DNA of 64,000 nt from Propionivibrio soli (GTDB lineage: Bacteria > Pseudomonadota > Gammaproteobacteria > Burkholderiales > Rhodocyclaceae): positions 62,001 through 126,000 of the forward strand of contig NZ_JANZKY010000007.1 of assembly GCF_025770765.1 (NCBI RefSeq), read 5' to 3'. The translations under genes were made by a program, and so were the position numbers. The notes beneath the pieces are model-generated. The model did not search any database, was not told where the DNA came from, and saw only the letters and a list, made by a program, of their open reading frames with translations. Shown one piece after another: positions 20,091 to 29,236 of the stretch (positions are counted from its first letter, which is position 1; every line of letters starts with the position of its first letter).

Positions 20091-20815
20091 CAGCGCTTTT
20101 CCGCGCCGGGGCCGGTGGACCAACGGAAGCCCTTCATCGGTACGTTCTCAATGCGGTCGAAATGCTCGTCGAGCTCGCGGAACGCTTCGCGGATGGCGCT
20201 GATGTGTTTGCGAATGTTGTCGCGGTTGCGGCCGCTTTTCACGACGTCGAACAATTCGTCGTAGGAAACGACATCGCCGCGCCGCTGGTAGAGCGCGGCA
20301 AGAATCCGCTGCGCGGTCAGCGGCAGGTTGACGCGCTGGCCGCGCCAGAGCGGTGTGCTCTGGTGGATCGGATCGAGCGATAGCTCGTCGTCTCTGGTTC
20401 CCTGCGCGGCCTTGACATCGTGGTTGGGCACGCGGTCACGCGCGGCGCGCAGGATTTCGAGAAAGGTCTCGATGAAGTCCGCTTCGTCGAAAGCCGTTTT
20501 CTGCAGGTAATCCCAGGCGTCGAGCGCCTTCATGATGCTGCGGTAAATGGCCGCCGGCATGGCGGACACCACCAACACAGGCGTGCCCCGGCCCGTCTTG
20601 TTGATGGCGTTGATGATCGCGACACCGGCGTGGCGCTCGCGTCCGAGTTCGATATCGAGGGTGACGACGTCGTAGTCTTCGCGCACGATCGCCGCTTCCG
20701 CTTCGTCGCGGTTGAACCATTGATCCACTCGGATATCCGGACTCGCGGCCAGTATCCATTCCTTCAGCTGGTTGCTGGTGGGCTTGTCGTCTTCGATGAC
20801 CGCGACCTTGAACAT
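20090..20815 (-). CDS. Response regulator with winged-helix output domain
   Basis: A 241-residue protein. The REC domain (about 1-125) has acidic pocket residues EDD near 8-10 and phospho-acceptor Asp54 (VTLD). It is followed by a C-terminal winged-helix DNA-binding domain of the OmpR/PhoB type (about 160-235; LPLTAQRILAALYQRRGDVVSYDEL, DNIRKHISAIREAF). The ATG at 20815 (MFKVAVIED) is the natural REC start. The frame stays open upstream to 20878. It is coupled to the kinase at 18000. Confidence 0.9.
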   Translation of the reverse strand: MFKVAVIEDDKPTSNQLKEWILAASPDIRVDQWFNRDEAEAAIVREDYDVVTLDIELGRERHAGVAIINAINKTGRGTPVLVVSAMPAAIYRSIMKALDAWDYLQKTAFDEADFIETFLEILRAARDRVPNHDVKAAQGTRDDELSLDPIHQSTPLWRGQRVNLPLTAQRILAALYQRRGDVVSYDELFDVVKSGRNRDNIRKHISAIREAFRELDEHFDRIENVPMKGFRWSTGPGAEKR

Positions 20816-20950
20816 ACGATGCCTGCGTCTTGAACGTTCGATGGCGGCAAGTATCGCCGTTTTCACGAGGCAAATCACGTCTTGGCCGTGAGCGTTTGTT
20901 CACACCCCGGAAGAGACTCGTACGCCGGATAACCAAACTTGGTACCCGGC

Positions 20951-20996
20951 GGCATGGAGTCCTCCTGGCCGTGTCCGGCACGATGCCCTCCATGCC
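20951..20996. repeat. 9-bp perfect inverted repeat with an inner hairpin
   Basis: GGCATGGAG at 20951-20959 is the exact reverse complement of CTCCATGCC at 20988-20996. The 28-base spacer contains a smaller GCCG/CGGC hairpin. It lies between the divergent regulator and SPFH genes, 80 bp before the SPFH ATG. It could be an operator or a structured leader; the sequence does not decide. Confidence 0.5.
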
Positions 20997-21075
20997 AACC
21001 GGATGCGGACCGATCTTCCCGCAGGCGGTGCAGGAGGTGGCCGAACGAAGATCGACAGACAACAAGGAGAACATC

Positions 21076-22329
21076 ATGTCGGAACGTGTCAGGATCATTG
21101 TCGAAAACGTACGCAAGGCTTTTGGCGCAGCGGGTGGCTGCGCACAACGGTCGCGCGGCAGCTTGATTGCTCTGGGAATTCTGGCAGTCGGTGGCTATGC
21201 GCTCTACGCCAACCCGCCGATGCAGGGCGTAAGCCGCGGCGAAGTCGCGGTGCGCCTGAACCAGATCACCGGTGGCACGAAAGAATTCCAGGAAGGCGCG
21301 GTTGTCGTTGTGCCCGGGCTGCACAGCCTGCGCCGCTTCTCGTTGCGGGACCAGATCTATCGTCCCGAGGGGAGCGATCGTGCGGATGGACCGGCGCCTT
21401 TTCAGACGGTCGAGGGGCTTTCGATCGGGCTCGACGTCTCGATCCGGTATGCGCTCGACCCGGCGCAAATCGCCACGGTGGCCCGTGCGCTGCCGGACGA
21501 TATCGGCGGCCAGGTCGTGCAGCCGGCGGTGCAGGGCGTGCTGTACAAGACGCTATCACGGTACACCGTACGCGAGGTGTTCTCGACCAAGCGTCAGGAA
21601 ATAAAAGAGAGCGTCGAGAGCGAACTCAAGCCCCTCCTGGCACGTGACGGCATCCGGCTGCAAGCCGTCCTGATCGGCAAGATCGACCTGCCGCGCGACT
21701 ACAAGGCCGGCATGGAGAAGTTACTGGCCGAGGAACTCGCAAGCGAAAAGATGCGCTACACGCTCGAACTCAAAGAGAAGCAGGTGAAGCAGACCGACCT
21801 CGAAGCGCAGGCCGATAAAGTGCGCCGCGAGAAGGCCGCCGAGGCGGCTGCCGAGGAGCAGATCATTGCCGCCAAGGCGCAGGCCGAGGCAATGAAGCAC
21901 GTGCTGCCGTTCAAGCAGAAACAGATCGAGCAGCGCGGCCTGGAGGCCGAGGCGGAGAAGATCGCGCGCATCAAGAATGCCGAGGCATCAGCGCAGGCGC
22001 GCCAGATCGAGGCCGCCGGTGAAGCCGAGTCGCGGCGCAAGCTCGCCGACGCCGAAGCGTACCGGCAAGACCGCATCGGCAAGATCGCCAGCGAACAGCT
22101 GGCGCGCGACGGCGCCCTGATCCAGAAGAATCCGCTGCTGATCCAGAAGACGATGGCCGACAAGCTCTCGGACAAGATCTCGGTGATCATCGCTCCCACT
22201 CCGGCAGACGGCGGCTTCATCGGCTCCGCGCTGCTCGGTGCCGCCAAGACCGGCGGGCGCACCGCACCGGTTCCCGCTGCGCAGAATGTGGAAGAAAACG
22301 TAGAGAACGCCGAGGAGAATGGGCAATGA
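21076..22329 (+). CDS. SPFH/Band 7 (prohibitin-like) membrane protein
   Basis: A 417-residue membrane-anchored SPFH protein. A single TM helix (about 30-48, LIALGILAVGGYALYANPP) is followed by the Band 7 domain (about 50-240; RGEVAVRLNQITG, GLSIGLDVSIRYALDP). A long Ala/Glu/Lys-rich coiled coil (about 240-350) and a Gly/Pro tail complete it. Such proteins form large ring or microdomain assemblies at membranes. The ATG has AAGGAGA eight bases upstream. Its stop overlaps the start of the next gene, a partner of unknown function. Confidence 0.88.
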   Translation: MSERVRIIVENVRKAFGAAGGCAQRSRGSLIALGILAVGGYALYANPPMQGVSRGEVAVRLNQITGGTKEFQEGAVVVVPGLHSLRRFSLRDQIYRPEGSDRADGPAPFQTVEGLSIGLDVSIRYALDPAQIATVARALPDDIGGQVVQPAVQGVLYKTLSRYTVREVFSTKRQEIKESVESELKPLLARDGIRLQAVLIGKIDLPRDYKAGMEKLLAEELASEKMRYTLELKEKQVKQTDLEAQADKVRREKAAEAAAEEQIIAAKAQAEAMKHVLPFKQKQIEQRGLEAEAEKIARIKNAEASAQARQIEAAGEAESRRKLADAEAYRQDRIGKIASEQLARDGALIQKNPLLIQKTMADKLSDKISVIIAPTPADGGFIGSALLGAAKTGGRTAPVPAAQNVEENVENAEENGQ

Positions 22330-23765
22330 TGCTCGCTACGGCACTCACGATTATCGCCATCGTCACTCAGGATCAAAGCGCATTGCGTGCGGCGCCGCGC
22401 GAGACCGCTGCACAGCAGGCGGTACTCTGGCAAGGCGACCGCCTTGAGATACGAGCCGAAAAGGGCGACTACCTGCAGGTGTACGACCATCGCCGGGAAC
22501 GCGCCGGTTACGTCCGGACCACGCAGGTCCGCGTGCAGTCGATCAAGCCCGAGGCGGCGCCCGAGCTGCTGTCCATTGTGCGCTTCCTGAAGGACGCGCC
22601 AGGCTCGGAAGCGCTGGGCATAGGCTATGCAAGCGCCTACCTGATGGCCGTGCCGCCGGGACAACTCGACCCAGCGGCCATCGATGCCTTGGGCACGATG
22701 GCCGAACGCCTGGCCCGCCGCGCCTCGATGCCGCGCTCGTCGAAGGCGACGGCGGAAGCCGTGGCAGCGCATCTCGAAGTCGCGGCCGAGTACGGTGTCG
22801 GCATGACGAACGTCGAGCGCGAGGACCAGATGCAGCTCTGCTACGACGGCGAAGCCTTCAAGCGCGTTCTCGCCCTGCCGGCGACCGATGTGCAGAAGGC
22901 CGACGCGGCGCTTGCGCTGACCCGGCACGATTGCGTGCCGCCATCCCTGACGCCGGTTGAGCGCTTTGCGTTCGACAATTGGCGTGCCGAGCTGCTCGAT
23001 CGCGTATCGATGGGCAACCTGCCGGAAGTGAAGAAGAACCGCATGCATCTACGCAAAGCGGGTGTTTGGGCGAGCCTCGCCTTTCAACTTGCGCGGCGGC
23101 CGGAATCGGGCGCTGCCGCGATGCAGGCCGCCGCGGGCCGGTCACTCGAGGAGTTGGCGGCCGTCAACAAGAGTGAGCTCATGGAAAGCGACGCCTGGGC
23201 GTACAGCGAGGCGGCGATCCGCGTCGGCGCATCGCGTTGGGCGGCGGTTCCCGCAATTCCTACCGCCCCGGTCAAGAATCCGGGGCGCGTGTCCGTGGTA
23301 GCGACCCCGGGACAGGCGGGCGAAACATGCATCCACCTCATCGATGCGAAGCATGGTGCCGACAAGCCGTTGGTGAGTCGTTGCACCTACGCCATCGTGT
23401 GGACCGCGTCGGTGACCGCCAACCGCGACGGTACCGCCTTGGCACTCGCCGTGCAGCCGCTCGATACGTGGCGCGAGATGTGGGTATTCAAGCAAGGCCC
23501 GGACGGCTGGAGCGTGGACATTGTGCCGCCGGGCTTCGATGTTCCAAATCTGGGTTACGTCGAGTTCGCCGGTTGGGTGCCCGGAAACTCACATGTCCTG
23601 GCCGCCCGCGAAGTCAAGGCCGAGGGGCGTTTCCGCCTTAGTTTCGAAACCTTGCGGTTCGCCGATCTCGGCGTCGACAAACAGGCCGATAAGCCGGGAA
23701 ACCTCAGCCTCTTCTACCGTTGGCAGGATCCTGTGTGGAAAGCGCAGACGGTCAGCTTGCGTTGA
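22326..23765 (+). CDS. Unknown protein coupled to the SPFH gene, with N-terminal SH3-like segment
   Basis: I do not recognise this 479-residue protein. It has a short hydrophobic N terminus (about 1-15), possibly a signal peptide. Next is an SH3-like stretch (VLWQGDRLEIRAEKGDYLQVYDHRRERAGYVRTTQV, about 34-70), a largely helical middle and a beta-rich C-terminal part (about 310-475). It overlaps the SPFH gene by ATGA, so the two are translationally coupled and probably act together at the envelope. GC and codon use match its neighbours. Confidence 0.75.
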   Translation: MMLATALTIIAIVTQDQSALRAAPRETAAQQAVLWQGDRLEIRAEKGDYLQVYDHRRERAGYVRTTQVRVQSIKPEAAPELLSIVRFLKDAPGSEALGIGYASAYLMAVPPGQLDPAAIDALGTMAERLARRASMPRSSKATAEAVAAHLEVAAEYGVGMTNVEREDQMQLCYDGEAFKRVLALPATDVQKADAALALTRHDCVPPSLTPVERFAFDNWRAELLDRVSMGNLPEVKKNRMHLRKAGVWASLAFQLARRPESGAAAMQAAAGRSLEELAAVNKSELMESDAWAYSEAAIRVGASRWAAVPAIPTAPVKNPGRVSVVATPGQAGETCIHLIDAKHGADKPLVSRCTYAIVWTASVTANRDGTALALAVQPLDTWREMWVFKQGPDGWSVDIVPPGFDVPNLGYVEFAGWVPGNSHVLAAREVKAEGRFRLSFETLRFADLGVDKQADKPGNLSLFYRWQDPVWKAQTVSLR

Positions 23766-23842
23766 GCACATGGCGGCGTCCGATGGCAAGCGAGCCGGCG
23801 GAGAGAACGCCGTTTGCCTCAGGCAAGCGAGCCTGAGCGGAA

Positions 23843-23892
23843 ACGGGCCGCCGCCGGCAGCACGCGGCGACGGCACTGAGTTGGCGGCCCGT
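23843..23892. terminator. 10-bp inverted repeat between convergent genes
   Basis: ACGGGCCGCC at 23843-23852 pairs exactly with GGCGGCCCGT at 23883-23892 (30-base spacer). Just before it CTCAGG/CCTGAG forms a second short stem. The position between convergent genes fits transcription termination, although there is no U-tract. Confidence 0.45.
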
Positions 23893-23901
23893 GGGGCCGT
23901 G

Positions 23902-24252
23902 TCAGTCGTCGTCGTCAGGAAACAGCGCGTCGGCCTTCGCGGCGCATATGAAGTCGTTTTCCGACAAACCGCCGATCGCGTGCGTCGAATAGCGCACCCG
24001 GCAAGTCCGGTAACCGACTTCAAGGTCGGGATGGTGATCTTCCTGATGTGAGACCCAGGCGATTGCGTTCACGAAAGCGATGGTTTCGTAGTAGTTGCTG
24101 AAGGAGTAGGTTTTGTGTAGCACGTTGTCCGCAACCTCCCAGCCAACGAGGTCTTTCATCAAGCGCTCGATTTCCGGCAGGGCGAGCGGTGGAACACCGC
24201 CCTCGCACGGCAGGCAGCGTTTCTCACTCAGTGGAGCAGGTGCTGTGTCCAT
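23902..24252 (-). CDS. phhB: Pterin-4a-carbinolamine dehydratase
   Basis: Dehydrates 4a-hydroxytetrahydropterin, recycling the cofactor of aromatic amino acid hydroxylases. It has 116 residues from the ATG at 24252. Family signature: WEVADNVLHKTYSFSNYYETIAFVNAIAWVSHQEDHHPDLEVGY, with the His-His-Pro-Asp active-site motif, then RVRYSTHAIGGLSENDFICAAKAD. An N-terminal CLPCEGG stretch is common in bacterial forms. No phenylalanine hydroxylase gene lies nearby. Confidence 0.94.
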   Translation of the reverse strand: MDTAPAPLSEKRCLPCEGGVPPLALPEIERLMKDLVGWEVADNVLHKTYSFSNYYETIAFVNAIAWVSHQEDHHPDLEVGYRTCRVRYSTHAIGGLSENDFICAAKADALFPDDDD

Positions 24253-24561
24253 CGTTGTCTCCTTGCGAGTTCGGTTAGGGGAAAAAGGGGCGAGGTTTGG
24301 CGTGTTTGGGAGGGGCGCCAGAGGAAAGAGGGGCCGTATAGCCATAGGGCGTTCGACATGACGCGGACCGGGCCGTTCCGTGAGCGGTAAGGACATGACG
24401 AAGCGGGAGCAGAGTGGTCAGCGGCGGCGAACGAAAGTCCGCGACAAGTTTCAAATTCCGTACCGCCGCTTCCCGGTCGCCACCGCGATAGCCAAACGTA
24501 GCGCATCGTAAGGAAGAGGTAAGCCGCACCAAGCAATCTGCAAGCGCAACGAGGTCGATTC
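24253..24561. other. Divergent intergenic region, nothing recognised
   Basis: Lies between phhB (leftward) and a membrane protein (rightward). It is G-rich on the plus strand around 24281-24340. I see no reading frame, repeat or clear promoter. Confidence 0.4.
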
Positions 24562-25011
24562 ATGGATGAAAATCGAGCGCACGGCCATGAAGCCGCTGAT
24601 TCGAGTGACGCCGAAGCCGCGGGAGGACGAGCTGGCTCGGCGAAGGACACCAGTCAGCGGCCGCACGACGCATCCGACGAGGCACCGAACTCCCAGGAAT
24701 CGCTGTGGCACCTCTTGTACCGCTTCCTCTGGCCTTTTCAATATTTTCGCGATGCGGGCCGGGGGGATCGTTTGCAGCAGCAGGCGAACTATCGGCACAA
24801 CCGGGGGATGCGTTTCTGCCTGCCGGGATTCATCCTCAAATGGTCGGCGCTTTCGGCGCACTGGTTCGCCTGGGGCGCTTTCTTCGATAGCACCCTGAGT
24901 TTCACGTTGCTCGTCGCGGGTTGTTTCGTCGCCGCCACGATGGCGCTGATCATGGCCTTGATCCTCGGTATCGACTGGCTGTGGCTCGGCCGCTTTTCCG
25001 ATCGCTTCTGA
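24562..25011 (+). CDS. Small membrane protein of unknown function
   Basis: A 149-residue protein with a charged, disordered-looking N terminus (about 1-45), a middle stretch rich in aromatic residues (WHLLYRFLWPFQYF), and two hydrophobic helices (about 93-112 and 114-142). The ATG has only a modest ribosome site (GAGGT, about 9 bases upstream). I do not recognise the family. The neighbours are small exported proteins. Confidence 0.65.
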   Translation: MDENRAHGHEAADSSDAEAAGGRAGSAKDTSQRPHDASDEAPNSQESLWHLLYRFLWPFQYFRDAGRGDRLQQQANYRHNRGMRFCLPGFILKWSALSAHWFAWGAFFDSTLSFTLLVAGCFVAATMALIMALILGIDWLWLGRFSDRF

Positions 25012-25117
25012 TCTCGCGCGCAAGACTACCTGCCAAGAAGGAATGGGACAGCGGCCCGCACAACGGCGCGAAAGTTCCGCGCCTCGCAAGACGGCGTCGG
25101 TTCGTTCGCTTTCCTTA

Positions 25118-25495
25118 CTACTTCTTGGCCTTGTAGATCGACCATGCTTTGCGGAATTGGCTGCGCGTGAGCTTCCCCGTTCCACGTGTATCGACGGCGG
25201 CAAACGCCGTGTCGAACCCGAGTAGATCTTGCGTGTCGTCGATGGTCACGTAACCGCGTCCGCCTTTATCAAGTTCGGCGAAGACTTTGTCGGCGTCGTC
25301 AACGGCGCTGGGAGCGACCTCCGGTTTGACGATCTCCGGTGGCGTCGTCGGACCTCCGGGCGAGACGGCATTTGCGCCGGCGGGTGGGTTGGCGGATTGC
25401 GCCGCTGCTTCTTCGTTGAGGCCGATCATACCGCCCAGGAACCCGAGCGCCAGCAAGAGAGTGCCGGGGCGACAGCTGCGCCCCGCACTCGGCAT
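25118..25495 (-). CDS. Exported EF-hand-like protein
   Basis: A 125-residue protein with an N-terminal signal sequence (about 1-33, LLLALGFLGGMIGL then EEAAAQS) and a Pro-rich linker. Two EF-hand-like calcium-binding loops follow: DKGGRGYVTIDD (about 76-87) and DTRGTGKLTRSQF (about 101-113). The first loop residues are partly non-canonical, so calcium binding is likely but not certain. The ATG at 25495 has GGAAGAG about 8 bases upstream. It may be a periplasmic calcium sensor or structural protein. Confidence 0.75.
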   Translation of the reverse strand: MPSAGRSCRPGTLLLALGFLGGMIGLNEEAAAQSANPPAGANAVSPGGPTTPPEIVKPEVAPSAVDDADKVFAELDKGGRGYVTIDDTQDLLGFDTAFAAVDTRGTGKLTRSQFRKAWSIYKAKK

Positions 25496-25616
25496 GACGT
25501 TCTCTTCCGGATCGCGGTTGAGCGAAGCTAGGGCGGATGACAGGGGACGATTACCACCGTCCGCCCGCCTATCCGTCCACTGAACCGGTTGCACGGCAGG
25601 CCCGCAGGCCGGCAGC

Positions 25617-25967
25617 CTATGAGCCACTCTTGGCTGGCTCACTCGAGGTGGAGCCCGACGGCGGAGCGGCCGAGTCCGTCGCCGATGGTGCGCTCGTGCC
25701 TCCGGATGGCATCGAAGAGTCGCTTGCGGCCGGCGGCGTGCTGCCCGACGGCGTACTCGAATCGGAAGCGCTACCCGGAGCCGGGGTGGCGGGCGGAATG
25801 CCCGCGGCCGGCGGCGCGCTTTCCAACGTCCGATCCGGGCTGGCCGGCGCGGCCGCCTGGGTTTGATCGGAAGAGCGTGACGCTACCGGAGATTGTTCGT
25901 CGCGACTGCAGGCGACGACGAGCAGCGGAATAGCCAGGGTGGCCAGAAGAGCCGATTTGCTTTTCAT
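25617..25967 (-). CDS. Ser/Pro/Ala-rich lipoprotein
   Basis: A 116-residue predicted lipoprotein with a signal peptide and lipobox LVVAC (Cys20). The rest is low complexity, rich in Ser, Pro, Thr, Ala and Gly, with repeated SDSSTPSGSTPPAA-like units (about 65-105), and is probably an unstructured surface or periplasmic tether. The ATG at 25967 has AAAGGAGT about 9 bases upstream. No enzymatic domain is visible. Confidence 0.72.
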   Translation of the reverse strand: MKSKSALLATLAIPLLVVACSRDEQSPVASRSSDQTQAAAPASPDRTLESAPPAAGIPPATPAPGSASDSSTPSGSTPPAASDSSMPSGGTSAPSATDSAAPPSGSTSSEPAKSGS

Positions 25968-26062
25968 TGCTGATACTCCTTTCGTCTGAGGGAAAACAAG
26001 ACGGGGAGGTGAGAACTTGCCGTGGACGGCTTGCCGAACTTCCTCGTCCTTGAAACCCGCCG

Positions 26063-26689
26063 TTAGGCGGCGGGAGCCGATGAATCGAGCTTGCGGTTTT
26101 TTTCCTGCATGGCCTTGAGCAGGCCTTCGATACCGCCCTTCTCGATTTCGTTGGCGAAACTGCTGCGGTAATTCGTGACCAGGCTGACGTTGGCAATCGT
26201 GACGTCGAACACCTTCCACCCCGCATCGCCCTTGCTCAGGCTGTAGTCAAGCGGGATGGGTCGCGCGCCCGGCTTGTTGATCTGGCTGCGTACGGTCACT
26301 TCGTTGCCATCCGCCGGTTTGGCGGGCGGTTTGAAAGCCACGGTCTGGTCCCGGTAGGCGGTAAGCGAATTGGCATAAGTGCGCACGAGAAGCTGGCGAA
26401 ACTCGTCCGTCAGTGCCTTGCGTTGTTCAGCACTTGCCTCCTGCCATTTGCGGCCTACGGCGAGGCCCGTCATCCGTTCGAAGTCGAAATGCGGCGCGAC
26501 CTTCGTTTCGATCAGCGACATTGCCTTCTGGACGTTGCCGGACTGTATTCCCTTGTCTTCCCGCAGAATCGTCATTACTTCTTCGGTGACGCCTTTTACC
26601 AGTGCGTCGGGGTCCGAGGTCTGCGCGCGTACCGGGGCGGTTGCCAGGAAAAAAATGGGCAGCAACCAAGTTATGCATCTTCGCAGCAT
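26063..26689 (-). CDS. MlaC/Ttg2D-family phospholipid-binding periplasmic protein
   Basis: A 208-residue periplasmic protein with a signal peptide (1-22, ending VRA-QT). It has the MlaC family fold: KMSLIETKVAPHFDFERMTGLAVGRKWQEASAEQRKALTDEFRQLL, followed by DYSLSKGDAGWKVFDVTIANVSLVTNYRSSFANEI. MlaC shuttles phospholipids between membranes. The mlaEFD/mlaA genes are not next to it, so this is an orphan copy. AGGAG precedes the ATG. It may share a transcript with the two small leftward genes downstream. Confidence 0.9.
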   Translation of the reverse strand: MLRRCITWLLPIFFLATAPVRAQTSDPDALVKGVTEEVMTILREDKGIQSGNVQKAMSLIETKVAPHFDFERMTGLAVGRKWQEASAEQRKALTDEFRQLLVRTYANSLTAYRDQTVAFKPPAKPADGNEVTVRSQINKPGARPIPLDYSLSKGDAGWKVFDVTIANVSLVTNYRSSFANEIEKGGIEGLLKAMQEKNRKLDSSAPAA

Positions 26690-27066
26690 CGTTTTCTCCT
26701 ATCGGTGATTGTTTCATTCTTGATTTATCCGCCGCCCCAACGCAGCGGATGTCGGGCAGATGTGGATTGGCTGTAGTTGCTTGCTGAACGGCGGTTGCCT
26801 GCTCGACACCTTTTATGGGCAAATGCCGTGCGCGCGCACCGATGGCAGCCTGTTGAGCAACTCCGCTTCCGACCGAGTTTTCCAACAAAAAGGGTTGTCG
26901 TTTCAATTACTTGAAGTCGCGCGCACGATGTTTGCCCGGCGCTGTGCGCCTACGGGCACAACCGGCTGTCATGCCCTTGCGCTAACGACAATGGGGTGAG
27001 AGCGGACAGCCAAATCCTGCCCAATTCAACATCAACGAAACGGGTATTTGCCGAAAGGAGTCATCA
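26690..27066. other. Divergent intergenic region, nothing recognised
   Basis: Lies between mlaC-like (leftward) and a BON gene (rightward), so it should hold both promoters. It is less GC-rich than its neighbours around 26700-26930. I see no gene, long repeat or clear operator. Confidence 0.4.
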
Positions 27067-27399
27067 ATGAAAATGACGAAAACTCTCATCGCTACGAGTT
27101 GCCTGGTCCTCGCCGCGACCCTGTCGCCGGTTACCGTGAATGCCGCTGACGCCGGCGATGCGGGACAGCGCGCCAAAACCTTCGTTAAGGATTCGGCGAT
27201 CACCACCAAGGTGAAGGCAAAGCTAGCGGCGGAGAAGCCGAGCAGTCTGGCGACAGTGAATGTCGATACCGATGCCAGCGGCGTTGTGACACTGAGCGGG
27301 ACGTTGAAGACAAAGGAAGAGGCGGACAAGGCGGTCTCCATTGCGCACGCGACCGAAGGCGTGAAGTCGGTTACCAACAACATCAAGGTCTCGCCCTGA
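27067..27399 (+). CDS. Periplasmic BON-domain protein (OsmY-like)
   Basis: A 110-residue exported protein with a signal peptide (1-26, VNAA-DA). One BON domain follows (about 40-108; DSAITTKVKAKLAAEKPSSLATVNVDTDASGVVTLSGTLKTKEEADKAVSIAHATEGVKSVTNNI). BON proteins such as OsmY bind membranes and are commonly induced by osmotic stress. AAAGGAG precedes the ATG. A second BON protein lies at 34152. Confidence 0.9.
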   Translation: MKMTKTLIATSCLVLAATLSPVTVNAADAGDAGQRAKTFVKDSAITTKVKAKLAAEKPSSLATVNVDTDASGVVTLSGTLKTKEEADKAVSIAHATEGVKSVTNNIKVSP

Positions 27400-27447
27400 G
27401 TCTTAATCTCCGAGTCGCTGGCTGACAACACTCGGCCGCATTCCACA

Positions 27448-27471
27448 CGATGGCTCCCGAGGGGGCCATCG
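27448..27471 (+). terminator. Possible terminator hairpin after the BON gene
   Basis: CGATGGC (27448-27454) and GCCATCG (27465-27471) form a 7-bp stem with a 10-base loop, 48 bp after the BON stop. No U-tract follows. The rest of the gap up to 27657 holds nothing recognisable. Confidence 0.35.
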
Positions 27472-27657
27472 ATGGTGAGGGATGCAATTCGGCGCTTGCG
27501 AATCCTGCGGTTTCCCACCTCGCACGGCGCGACGGTCGTTTGAGGCTTCTCCTTAGCGTTAGGCAAACTGGCGCATCAAACGCAACCGCCTACTATCATC
27601 GACCGGACGGCGCATGCCGCGTCTGGCATCCGCGCCCCTTTCTGCTGCATACCGCAA

Positions 27658-29079
27658 TTACTTGGCCGCCGAGATAGCGCTCTGCAACGCCTCGGCAAGG
27701 GTCGGGTGGATGTGGATGGCGTCTGTCATGATCTTTGCAGGCACTTTCGCGTTCATGAGGACGACATAGGCGTGGACGAGTTCGGATGCCTCGAAGCAGA
27801 GCAACGCGGCGCCCCGCAGCTTGTCGCTGTCCGCATCGATTATCACCTTGATCAGTCCTTCCGTTTCTCCCAACTCGCGAGCCTTGCCGTTGTTGCGGAG
27901 TTCGAAGCAGCCGACCTTGACGTCGAGCCCACTGGCGCGCGCCTCGCTCTCCGTTATGCCGACGCGAGCGAGTTCGGGGTCAGTAAAAACAGCATAAGGG
28001 ACGATGCGATCGAGCGTATGCAAACGATCGCCGAGCATCTGCGATTCGACGATGCGGTAATCGTCCCAGGACGTATGGGTGAACATCGGGCCGCCGCGGA
28101 TATCGCCGACAGCCCAGACGCCAGGGACGGACGTCGCCAGCCGCTCGTCCACGCGTATGAAGCCCGCTTTGTCCTGCTCAACGCCGAGCGTTTCAAGCCC
28201 CAGGCTGTCGGTATTCGGTATCCGCCCGCTGGCGACGAATACGTGCGACACCTCGATTTCGTGTTGAGCAGAAGAGCCTTCGCCGTTTCGTTCGGTCTCC
28301 AGCGTCGCGGCGATGCCGCCATTGCGCTGCCGTAGCGCGGAGACTTTTGTCTTGAGGTGAAAGTGAATTCCCTCGGCGGCGAGCAGTTCCTGCAGCTTGC
28401 TGGCGATCTCCGGGTCTTCGCGTTCGGCAATCTGTCCGACGGCCTGCACCACGGTCACCGAACTGCCCATGCGTCGATAGAACTGAGCCATTTCGAGTCC
28501 GATGTATCCGCCACCAATGACGAGCAAATGGGCGGGCAAGTCTTCGCGATCAACCCAGTTTTCGCTGCACAACGGATTGACGTCGGCCAAGCCTTCGATC
28601 GACGGTATCGAACTGCGTGTTCCGGTATCGAGGATGACATCGCGCGTGCGGATCTCGACATCTTCGGCTGTTCCGGCGCGGCGTTCGATGAGAACGCGGA
28701 GATGGTCGCCGTCACGTCCGAGCAGGCGGGCGTGGCCGCGATAGAGTTCGATGTTCGCTTCTCCCGACAGCGTGTGTTCGAGGGATACGCGTGAAGAACC
28801 GGCGATTTCCCGCGCGCGCTGCAACACTCGCGGAAAATCAACGCGCACGTCGCCGACGCTCACGCCATAGCTCGCGGCGCGGCGCGCGACCTGTGTGACG
28901 CGGGCGGAGGCGATTGCCGCTTTGGTCGGCGTGCACCCAAAGTTGACGCACGATCCGCCCATGTCCTTCTGTTCGGCCAGTGCCACGCGGCGTCCCGCTC
29001 GCGCTAGTGCCAGTGCCAGGGGGATTCCCGCCTGCCCACCGCCGACAACAACGGCGTCATAAATCGGATTCGTCGTCAT
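27658..29079 (-). CDS. FAD-dependent pyridine nucleotide-disulfide oxidoreductase (mercuric-reductase/lipoamide-dehydrogenase-like)
   Basis: A 473-residue flavoprotein. Order of features: FAD site VVVGGGQAGIPLALALARAG (about 10-29), the redox disulfide CVNFGC (44 and 49), NAD(P)H site VIGGGYIGLEMAQFYRRMG, second FAD motif VWAVGDIRGG, and a dimerisation domain ending HIHPTLAEALQ with the active-site His-Pro. It is probably a disulfide or quinone reductase. It lacks the N-terminal metal-binding and C-terminal Cys-Cys features of true MerA, and no pyruvate dehydrogenase genes lie nearby, so the substrate is unknown. AAGGAGG precedes the ATG. Confidence 0.9.
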   Translation of the reverse strand: MTTNPIYDAVVVGGGQAGIPLALALARAGRRVALAEQKDMGGSCVNFGCTPTKAAIASARVTQVARRAASYGVSVGDVRVDFPRVLQRAREIAGSSRVSLEHTLSGEANIELYRGHARLLGRDGDHLRVLIERRAGTAEDVEIRTRDVILDTGTRSSIPSIEGLADVNPLCSENWVDREDLPAHLLVIGGGYIGLEMAQFYRRMGSSVTVVQAVGQIAEREDPEIASKLQELLAAEGIHFHLKTKVSALRQRNGGIAATLETERNGEGSSAQHEIEVSHVFVASGRIPNTDSLGLETLGVEQDKAGFIRVDERLATSVPGVWAVGDIRGGPMFTHTSWDDYRIVESQMLGDRLHTLDRIVPYAVFTDPELARVGITESEARASGLDVKVGCFELRNNGKARELGETEGLIKVIIDADSDKLRGAALLCFEASELVHAYVVLMNAKVPAKIMTDAIHIHPTLAEALQSAISAAK

Positions 29080-29236
29080 TTTCTTCCTCCTTGGTTGGTC
29101 AAAACGTTCGGCAGCGGAACGGAAACTGCCGGTGAAAAGCGTCGGCGGCTACGGCCTGTCAGAAAAACGATAGCTACACGAGCTTCGGCTCAAAGTCGCC
29201 CGATTCGTTCATGCAAGCATCCGAAAAGGAGACACC

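Noticed and set aside
27658-29079. Naming the flavin oxidoreductase as MerA or Lpd
   Set aside because: It lacks the N-terminal metal-binding domain and C-terminal vicinal cysteines of MerA, and there is no 2-oxoacid dehydrogenase context for Lpd, so only the superfamily is called.
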